A stretch of DNA of 64,000 nucleotides from NCBI RefSeq assembly GCF_035046505.1, contig NC_089830.1, forward strand, positions 15,242,315 to 15,306,314, written 5' to 3'. The DNA is from Tiliqua scincoides (taxonomy: Eukaryota; Chordata; Lepidosauria; Squamata; Scincidae). The first letter of the stretch is position 1; each line of letters opens with the position of its first letter. Position numbers and translations under genes: made by a program. The notes under the pieces were generated by a model. The model had not been told where the DNA came from. It was given only the letters and a program-made list of their open reading frames with translations, and did no database searches. Shown here piece by piece: positions 58,801-64,000 of the stretch.

Positions 58801-61800
58801 TCCTTTCTGAATCCAGAGAGTAAGAGAAGGAGAAAGGGAGGTAGTCACCACAAACACCAGATGAGCAGTAAATACTTTGGGATGAAACAAATACTCTGGT
58901 TCCAGCCAAATACATTTTTCAAGAGTGATGGCAGGCAGGAATTCCTCCTTGGTTAGTTAAGGATGGCACAGGGGGTTTATCCTGTTTATCCTGCACATGC
59001 CTGATCTCCCCTGATCTTGGAAGCTAAGCAGGGTCAGGCATGGTTAGTACTTGGATGGGAGACGGCCTAGGAATATCGGGTGCTGTAGGCTTATACCATA
59101 GTCTTCGAGATTGAAGGTTGCCAAGTGGTGGTGATGTAAACCAGGCACCTGTTTTACATCATATGGGCTTCGTTTCTTGCATCCAGTGTTTGAAAATGTA
59201 AGGGGGAAGTTTCTTTCTCAGATACTGGAAGACCAGACCTAGTGGTTGGTCCGGCAAAGGCATTGAATATTATTCACTTGCCAAGAGGAACAAGGATAAC
59301 ATTGAATGCAGCCAGCTCTGCTTGGGCAGCTGTTCAGTCTCACCAAATTTTTTTTTTAGGTATGCACGGAACTGACTAAGTTAGATGTGGATCACTGCAA
59401 ACTGGCAGTGGAATGGGAAATGTCCATTCTGTTGGCAATCCAGTCTGCTATCCTTGTATATTTTATAAAGTTGACTTTGCTTATGGCTTACGGCCAAGTC
59501 ATTAAACTAACTACATTTAGTTTAGTTATTAAACTAAATGTAGGTCCTAGGTTTGTTTCTCAGTGAGCTGTGTGCGCCTTTCATGTATTTTCCTGTTGTT
59601 TGTTCAGTATATTTGGCTGGTGGTTCTTGTATTTAAGGCCTTGAGAACTTATGAGACCAAGGAGATGCAACATTAAGCATGTCGTCCTCTGGGTTTTTAA
59701 AAATCTTGAAATAGCAACTGTGTGGGACCCTGGTCTGGATCAAGAACGTAGCATGGAAGCAGAGGGTGTTTAAGTCTTTAATTCCACACAGCTGTCGTGA
59801 GTGGAGTTTGAACTAGTGAGCACCAACATCTCAGTCCAAACATCAGGAGGACCGTGATGACAACTCTGCATTTAGAACGATTCTCTACTCCCCTGTCTGC
59901 AGGCACTTACTAAACATTTGCTCAAGGCTGTTTTTTGCATACTGTAGGTTCGGTGGCATCTCTAGGGTTCGCATCACCTGGGCAGAGTTGTCATCACGGT
60001 CCTTCTGATGTTTGGACTGAGATTTTGGTGCTCACTAGTTCAAAATACCACTGGGGATAGGGCAATGGTACATCATCACGCCCAGCGCCTGGGGCACTGC
60101 CCTGCCCACTGCACGGGAGGAGGCCCATCTGGGCGTGATGATGTACCATTGCCCTATCCCCACTAGTTTTTTGGTTATAACTTTTGATAGAATAGAGATA
60201 TTTCAACACGGTTTGGTTCAATGAATTCTGCGTGGAATTACGCATCAGTTGATATATAACATGATGGTATTATTCAAAAATACCAAGATTTAAAAAATTT
60301 TGGCCAGTAAGAGCCCTACACAAACGTTTTTACCTCACAGCCGACCTTTTGGTCAGTGGTGAATTGAGTAGCCCTATTGCAGGGCTAGTTCCCTTACCCG
60401 GGAGAAGGGTCACTCCCGCCATGCACATCACCCGGTGTGAGCCGTGCCCCCATGCAACCCCCCTAGCGGCACCACTGTGTAGATTCCATTTTCGAGCCCA
60501 ATCCCGAGCTTGACGCACCGGCTTACCGCCAGCATGCACTGTCGCAAATGTGCCATAAGGCACGTTTGCGAGGCTTACTGCCGGAAGAGCACCCGTGCTA
60601 GGGGCGGAGGCGTCCCATGGAGGGCGGGGAGAAGGCATGACCAGGAGGCGGGGAGAGGGCAGGTGGGAGGTGTGCTGGGGGGGAGGGAGCGGGGAGGGAG
60701 GAAGATGGGTCTGGTGGAGTGGAGCTCCACTGAATCCTGCACATTTGTGTGGGGCTCAGTGCCCTACACGAACGCTTTTACCTCACAGCCGACCTTTTGG
60801 TCGGTGGTGAATTGAGTAGCCTCATTGCGGGGCTACTTCCCTTATCTGGGAGAAAGGGACAAAAAGTCCCCTCTCCCAAGTTGCCCCGTGCAGTAGACCA
60901 AGGTGCACAGGATGCTGCGGCAGCCGTTTTTAGTGCCGCCGAAGCTGCTTGCCACAGGAGCTCAGGCTTGGGCTGCGAGCTCCTTGGCAGTTGTTCTGTT
61001 TAATTTTATTAACGTCAACATTATGCTCAACTGGGATCCCCCCACTCTTGTGATGCGCATAGCATTTTCTCATATTATTTCCAGGAGGCCATCCACAGGC
61101 TCAAACCCAGCTGCGTCCCCTGCTGGTTCTTGGAAAAGCTCTGTTGATGTCAAAGAAGAGAGGTAAGGTGTTTAGTCCACTGTGGGGCAGATGAAACTAG
61201 ATATGATGGGTGAGGGCTGCCAGAGAGTGATCCTGTGAGATTGCTAGTATGAGATTGGTTTCGAACTGCATGGTGGGAAGAAGGCTAGGCTAGAATCCTT
61301 TTTTTCTGGCATGCTAGCTTTCTATATGCAGGGATTTATTTTGTTTCTTTTTGATAACATGTAGGAGCATTCTGTCATGCAAGTGCTCTTCAGTCTGAAG
61401 TGGTAGAGTCCAAACACAACAGCAATTCAGGGAACACTAGGTCTAAGACAGTGTTCGTCAACCTGTGGGTCATGACCCCAAAGAAGTCACGAAGCCTTAT
61501 TTGGGGGTTTGTGGCAACCTTTCAAAGACTGCAAGAGAGGACTTGGATCCAACCACAAAATTGTACTGCCTTATCAAGACTGAGTCCTTGATAGACTCCT
61601 GCACAGCCTCTTCTTGCCCCACAGCTCCAAAAGCCAGCCCTGCTTAGGCTGCTACCTCACAGGGTTGTTGTCAAGATACAAGGAGAAGGAGAAAACAGGT
61701 GGGAAGGGGCGATGGGGTGGGTGGGTCAGGTCTCAGGAGGGGGATTGGATCGGCAGCGGGTTCCCAGTCTCATACTTGGGCTGTGGCGCAAAAAATGTTA

Positions 61801-63232
61801 AAGACCATCGGTCTAAGACAGGGGTCTCTAAACTTTTCAGCCAAAAGGCTGCATCAAACATCTGGCACAGTGTCAAGGACCAGAAAAAAAATTAAATATA
61901 AATAAATACATTAGAAATGGAACTTGGATGAATGAATAAAAGGGCTCAAACATCCAGGATTTCTCCAAATACCAATGCTGTCCAAAGCACACACTTAAAC
62001 GGACCCCCATTCCCCCACCCCGCAAACACAACTCTGCTTGTGTTTGGTCAACTGGGTCAGAGGCTCTCAAGGGATCAGAGAACATAAGTACAGCCTCGCT
62101 GGATCAGGCCACAGGCCCATCTAGTCCAGCTTCCTGTATCTCACAGCGGCCCACCAAATGCCCCAGGGAGCACACCAGATAACAAGAGACCTGCAAGGCC
62201 TCCTGGGAATTGTAGTTAAGAACATAAGAACAGCCCCACTGGATCAGGCCATAGGCCCATCTAGTCCAGCTTCCTGTATCTCACAGCGGCCCACCAAATG
62301 CCCCAGGGAGCACACCAGATAACAAGAGACCTCATCCTGGTGCCCTCCCTTGCATCTGGCATTCTGACATAGCCCATTTCTAAAATCAGGAGGTTGCGCA
62401 TACACATCATGGCTTGTACCCCGTAATGGATTTTTCCTCCAGAAACTTGTCCAATCCCCTTTTAAAGGTGTCCAGGCTAGACGCCATCACCACATCCTGT
62501 GGCAAGGAGTTCCACAGACCGACCACACGCTGAGTAAAGAAATATTTTCTTTTGTCTGTTCTAACTCTCCCAACACTCAATTTTAGCGGATGTCCCCTGG
62601 TTCTGGTGTTATGTGAGAGTGTAAAGAGCATCTCCCTATCCACTCTGTCCATCCCCTGCATAATTTTGTATGTCTCAATCATGTCCCCCCTCAGGCGTCT
62701 CTTTTCTAGGCTGAGGAGGCCCAAACGCCATAGCCTTTCCTCATAAGGAAGGTGCCCCAGCCCCGTAATCATCTTAGTCGCTTTCTTTTGCACCTTTTCC
62801 ATTTCCACTATGTCTTTTTTGAGATGCGGTGACCAGAACTGGACACAATACTCCAGGTGTGGCCTTACCATAGATTTGTACAACGGCATTATAATATTAG
62901 CCGGTTGGCAATATTAGAGGTTGGCTGTAGGCCGAATTGAGGCTCGCTGCGGGCCGCGTCTGGCTCCCGGGCCTGGGTTTGGAGAGCCCTGGTCTAAGAT
63001 GAAGCTATGTTAAGGGAATTCATGAGGACCATTTTGACAACTTGCCTTAAAAGCTCTCTCTTGTTCAAATCAAATAGCAAATCCAGGCCGGATGTGCCCA
63101 AGACACCCACCAGCCCAGTCACCCCAACATTTGCACCTTCCACCTCCTGCTTCTTGGCTTCCTGCTACCTTACAGGAGATTCTGTCCGAGACAAGTGCAT
63201 TGAGATGGTCTCTGCTGCCCTAAAAATGGATG
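42481..63232 (+). CDS. TCEA3: TFIIS-family transcription elongation factor, N-terminal 225 codons (seven exons)
   Basis: Coding exons: 42481-42549, 47514-47576, 50363-50468, 53186-53312, 58067-58144, 61085-61162 and 63078-63232, all in consistent phase; the gene continues past the window. Exons 1-3 encode the LW/TFIIS N-terminal domain ([59 protein letters not shown]). Exons 4-6 form a charged, Ser-rich linker. Exon 7 ([34 protein letters not shown]) starts the central domain that binds RNA polymerase II. TFIIS rescues backtracked polymerase by stimulating transcript cleavage; its catalytic zinc ribbon would lie to the right. [15 protein letters not shown] and [12 protein letters not shown] fit TCEA3 better than TCEA1 or TCEA2. 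The start lacks a strong Kozak context but matches the family N-terminus. Confidence 0.93.
43270..43498 (+). mobile_element. hAT-like MITE (family E)
   Basis: The ends CAGCTATTTTCAACC and GGTTGAAAATGGCTG are flanked by an exact 8-bp duplication GCCTATAC. It lies in TCEA3 intron 1. Confidence 0.92.
43510..43808 (+). mobile_element. hAT-like MITE (family F)
   Basis: TTGAGGGCCAAATGTAGCCC at the left and CAGTTTGATACCCC at the right, with GATGTCACTTTCTGCTTAAT inside. A relative lies at about 51228-51580. Confidence 0.55.
44683..45051. mobile_element. fold-back family E element (two copies head to head)
   Basis: The left half (to about 44865) reads family E forward: CAGTGATTTTCAACC, CACACCATCAGCTTTTTGAC, CTACTAATAAATGACCC. 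The right half reads the same blocks in reverse: GGGACATTTATTAGTAGGGC, GGTGGTGTGCCTTGACAATT, GATTGAAAACCACTG. The whole forms a large imperfect palindrome. Confidence 0.88.
45208..45559 (+). mobile_element. hAT-like MITE (family C)
   Basis: It starts CAGGGATGTCTAGGCCCCAG and ends ATGTTTGGAGATCCCTG, with GGGGGCCAGATGCGGCC inside. No clear target duplication. Confidence 0.75.
45565..46330. other. intron without recognised features
   Basis: TCEA3 intron 1. I see no repeat with clear ends. The minus frame at 46243-46857 (204 codons) overlaps a CR1 fragment and shows no domain. Confidence 0.3.
46450..47225 (+). mobile_element. CR1 LINE 3' fragments with SINE-like insert
   Basis: The CR1 blocks are GAAGAGGGCAACCTGGAGCA (about 46.62 kb) and GGGTTGGACTAGATGACC with CCAACTCTACACTGTATGAT (about 47.17-47.22 kb). 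Between them, about 46900-47055 reads CTAACTCACAGGGTTGTTGT and GGAAGGGTGGTATAAAAATG, a SINE-like sequence shared with 23.3-23.4 kb. A hAT-like end (CAGTGGTTCCCAAACTGG) sits at about 46461. Confidence 0.6.
47673..48250. mobile_element. decayed hAT-like family A element with inserted sequence
   Basis: CATTGTTTCCCAAAC at the left and AAAAAGTTTGGGAATGATG at the right are its ends. Inside are two diverged copies of a block with GGCCACCAGAATGGTCCTGA (at about 47.86 and 48.04 kb), not seen elsewhere in the window. Confidence 0.5.
48395..48960. repeat. GC-rich MITE-like repeat with perfect hairpin
   Basis: It is bounded by AGCCCAATCCTGAGCTGC and GCTCAGGATTGGGCTCTC, which are inverted. It includes a 14-bp perfect hairpin at 48871-48884 and 48889-48902 (GTCGCAAACGTGCC). 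It is related to the repeat at 60485-61000. Confidence 0.75.
49473..50176. mobile_element. Tc1/mariner-like element remnant
   Basis: The left end CAGTCAGTTCTCTTTATATG and the right end GGATAACAAGAACTGACTG are inverted. Internal GGTATCCACTAGG motifs occur near the right end. It is related to 17057-17604. It ends about 190 bp before TCEA3 exon 3. Confidence 0.65.
50770..51222 (-). mobile_element. hAT-like MITE (family C)
   Basis: The ends CAGGGGTGTCCAAAG and GTTTGGGCACCTCTG are flanked by an exact 8-bp duplication GCCTAGAA. Confidence 0.92.
51228..51580 (+). mobile_element. hAT-like MITE (family F)
   Basis: It contains GACATCACTTCCTGCTTTAT and ends GGAGTTTGACACCCCTGG, and is related to 43510-43808. 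Its left end is unclear because it abuts the family C copy. Confidence 0.5.
51595..51813 (+). mobile_element. hAT-like MITE (family E)
   Basis: It starts CAGTGATTTTCAATT and ends GGTTGAAAATGACTG. It is flanked by ACCTAGAC on the left and ACCTAGGC on the right (7 of 8). Confidence 0.9.
51822..52255 (+). mobile_element. hAT-like MITE (family C)
   Basis: It starts after ACCTAGGC and ends AAGTTTGGACACCTCTG followed by ACCTAGAC. It inserted into the target duplication left by the neighbouring family E copy, or the reverse order. Confidence 0.85.
52262..52352 (+). mobile_element. CR1 LINE 3' tail
   Basis: GGAGCATTTGGTGGGCCGCT, GATACAGGAAGCTGAACTAG and CAGTGGGGCTGTTCTTATG are the CR1 3' end. Confidence 0.85.
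52355..53180. other. intron with a long (AAAG)n run
   Basis: Only the (AAAG)n tract at 52822-52888 is recognised. The rest is AT-rich and unique-looking. Confidence 0.4.
52822..52888 (+). repeat. (AAAG)n microsatellite
   Basis: About 16 perfect units, about 300 bp upstream of TCEA3 exon 4. Confidence 0.97.
53390..56100. other. TCEA3 intron, mostly unclassified
   Basis: A family D-like start (TTGCATAGCTGGGGAGG) is near 53.39 kb. A GC-rich MITE-like piece with GTGCCTTATGGCACTCACG is at about 55.25-55.58 kb. The remainder, including 54.0-55.2 kb, I cannot assign. The minus frame at 53999-54325 has no recognisable domain. Confidence 0.35.
56125..56275 (+). mobile_element. CR1 ORF2 C-terminal fragment
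   Basis: It reads [20 protein letters not shown] in plus orientation, the CR1 reverse transcriptase C-terminal block. A CR1 tail in the opposite orientation starts immediately after it. Confidence 0.75.
56276..57235 (-). mobile_element. CR1 LINE 3' end with five tandem copies of its tail
   Basis: Near-identical units of 140-141 bp begin at about 56272, 56411, 56552, 56692 and 56832. Each holds GAACATAAGAACAGCCCCAC, GGCCCATCTAGTCCAGCTTC and GGCCTCCTGGGAATTGTAGT. The last leads into the CR1 3' UTR and ORF2 end ([20 protein letters not shown] on the minus strand). Confidence 0.92.
57236..58018 (+). mobile_element. L2 LINE reverse transcriptase fragment and 3' end
   Basis: Broken frames read [58 protein letters not shown] and a 3' end GCGGGGTATAAATCTGTAAC. 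This is the RT core of the L2 clade, with several frameshifts. It ends about 50 bp before TCEA3 exon 5. Confidence 0.85.
58156..58362 (-). mobile_element. hAT-like MITE (family E) beside the TCEA3 exon 5 donor
   Basis: The ends CAGCCTTTTTCAGCC and TGTTGAAAATCACTG are flanked by an exact 8-bp duplication AGCTAACC at 58148-58155 and 58363-58370. The left duplication overlaps the splice donor GTAAGC at 58145-58150. Confidence 0.92.
58987..59124 (+). repeat. 5S-rRNA-derived SINE, near full-length
   Basis: It reads CCTGCACATGCCTGATCTCC, GGAAGCTAAGCAGGGTCAGG, TTAGTACTTGGATGGGAGAC, GGGTGCTGTAGGC, then the tail TTATACCATAGTCTTCGAGA. It is in TCEA3 intron 5. Confidence 0.92.
59951..60477 (+). mobile_element. 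hAT-like element (family D) with rearranged interior
   Basis: It starts CGGTGGCATCTCTAGGG and ends CTAGCGGCACCACTG, with TGTAGGTT/TGTAGATT flanks (7 of 8). The core has TTATAACTTTTGATAGAATA and GGTTCAATGAATTCTGCG. Its left interior holds two inverted segments. Confidence 0.8.
60485..61000. repeat. GC-rich MITE-like repeat
   Basis: CGAGCCCAATCCCGAGC and the near-perfect hairpin GTCGCAAATGTGCC/GGCACGTTTGCGA at about 60541-60572 relate it to 48395-48960. TACACGAACGCTTTTACCTC near 60765 repeats sequence at about 60317. It ends about 85 bp before TCEA3 exon 6. Confidence 0.6.
61085..61162 (+). CDS. TCEA3: TCEA3 exon 6, apparently extra 26-codon linker exon
   Basis: The acceptor TTATTTCCAG and donor GTAAGG bracket 78 nt in phase 2-2, so skipping keeps the frame. 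It encodes [20 protein letters not shown] then DVKEER. In the human TCEA3 I remember, the residues equivalent to exon 5 run straight into those of exon 7, so this may be a cassette exon. Confidence 0.75.
61819..62991 (-). mobile_element. hAT-like MITE (family C) interrupted by a CR1
   Basis: It starts CAGGGGTCTCTAAAC and ends GGTTTGGAGAGCCCTG, flanked by an exact duplication GTCTAAGA (61811-61818 and 62992-62999). About 810 bp of CR1 splits it. Confidence 0.92.
62078..62889 (-). mobile_element. CR1 LINE, ORF2 C-terminus and duplicated tail
   Basis: The minus-strand frame at 62889-62407 is intact for 160 codons ([80 protein letters not shown]). The 3' UTR ends in two tandem tail units starting at about 62078 and 62214. 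It is 5'-truncated. Confidence 0.95.
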
Positions 63233-63239
63233 GTGAGAG

Positions 63240-63775
63240 ACAAAATAATGGTGGTTTGTTAGCATTTTGAGGTGAAAGGCAGTTGTTCAAAACCGCAATT
63301 GGGGGCAAAAAGGAATTAAATATGACTTTGATTAGCCCAGTGTGATTTTTGTAATAGCCTAGTTTTTTTGTTATTTATGTATGTATTATTTTATGTATTA
63401 ATATTGATATTATTATTAATTTTTTGAGTGATTGATTTTCTATAGAATAATTTTATTGTAATCATTTTCTGTATATTATTCTTGGTGAATAATAAATATT
63501 TAATAATGAAGACACAGAACAGGAAGAAATATACCGCCCCATAGACAGATAATAGGAAACTATGCAGTATTTTTATGGAATGCAGGAAAAATGTGGAATG
63601 TGAGGCACAGATTATTACTTGCTGACATCTCCGCTATTGTATTTTTTTGAAAAAAGAAACTTGCTAATCTCCGCGACAGCGAAGATAGCTTGCAAGAGCA
63701 TGGGGGGGAATACCTGCTGCAATCTCACAAGCTGGAGAGGTTACTGAGCTTCTGAATTAAGCTTTTCAGTGCCTG
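63240..63775. other. TCEA3 intron 7, AT-rich, nothing recognised
   Basis: AT-rich sequence without clear repeat ends. Confidence 0.35.
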
Positions 63776-63785
63776 AGGAGTCTTA

Positions 63786-64000
63786 GGGCCCACTCCTGTT
63801 CGGCCCTTGTACTGGCGCTGAGCTCCAGCATCGGTGCTGGGTGTTGTAAATGTGCTATAAAGCCCATTTGCTGCACCCTCCATTCAGGGAGCGCCGGAAT
63901 TGGGCCCAGCACCGGATGGATGCTTCCCAGAGCAAGGGAAGAGCTCCAGGCAGTGGTAAGTTCTGTTGGGGTGGGGCAGGTAGAAGTACTGGGGCGGGAG
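63786..64000. repeat. GC-rich MITE-like repeat, cut by the window edge
   Basis: TTAGGGCCCACTCCTGTTCG and GTAAATGTGCTATAAAGCCC match the start of the family at 38.7, 48.4 and 60.5 kb, here preceded by TTA. Confidence 0.5.

Noticed and set aside
62407-62889. Intact 160-codon gene on the minus strand
   Set aside because: It is the C-terminal end of CR1 reverse transcriptase, 5'-truncated and inserted in a MITE, so it is not a host gene.

Overview
The window looks like repeat-dense nuclear DNA from a squamate reptile, most likely a lizard. The evidence is three intron-rich vertebrate genes embedded in a lepidosaur-style repeat mixture: CR1, L2 and L1 LINEs, a Vingi-like APE-type LINE, SINEs built on 5S rRNA, TTA-flanked Harbinger-like MITEs, and many short hAT-like elements with 8-bp target duplications. 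Nothing bacterial, plasmid or phage is visible. All gene calls come from reading exons, splice signals and remembered family sequences; no database was searched.

Layout. (1) 1-5.7 kb, minus strand: eight exons of a KIRREL/Neph-type immunoglobulin cell-adhesion protein, best matching KIRREL2, from Ig domain 3 through the transmembrane segment into the cytoplasmic tail, which runs off the left edge. The first two Ig domains and the signal peptide are not visible to its right. (2) 8.6-39.9 kb, minus strand: an 18-exon gene for a HEAT-repeat protein of the maestro (MRO/MROH) family. All exon phases agree, giving an open frame of about 751 codons from an ATG near 39.91 kb to a stop near 8.58 kb, followed by an AATAAA. 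(3) 42.5-63.2 kb, plus strand: the first seven coding exons of a TFIIS transcription elongation factor best matching TCEA3. They cover the N-terminal LW domain, the Ser-rich linker and the start of the central domain; the rest lies beyond the right edge. MROH and TCEA3 are head to head, about 2.6 kb apart.

The introns and spacers are mostly mobile DNA, often nested: a LINE inside a hAT-like element (27.3-31.2 kb), an L1 tail inside another (10.0-11.1 kb), a hAT-like element inside a CR1 tail (32.9-34.0 kb), a CR1 inside a hAT-like MITE (61.8-63.0 kb), and consecutive insertions at one 8-bp target (51.6-52.3 kb).

No new enzymatic or defence system was found. The observations most worth pursuing are genomic: a 5S-rRNA SINE family whose 3' tail matches the end, including the stop codon, of a LINE fragment in the same window; a 48/49-bp minisatellite grown from inside a hAT-like element; tandem copies of a CR1 3' tail; a compound double hairpin near 60 kb; an apparently extra 78-nt TCEA3 exon; and transposon insertions within about 12 bp of two splice donors.
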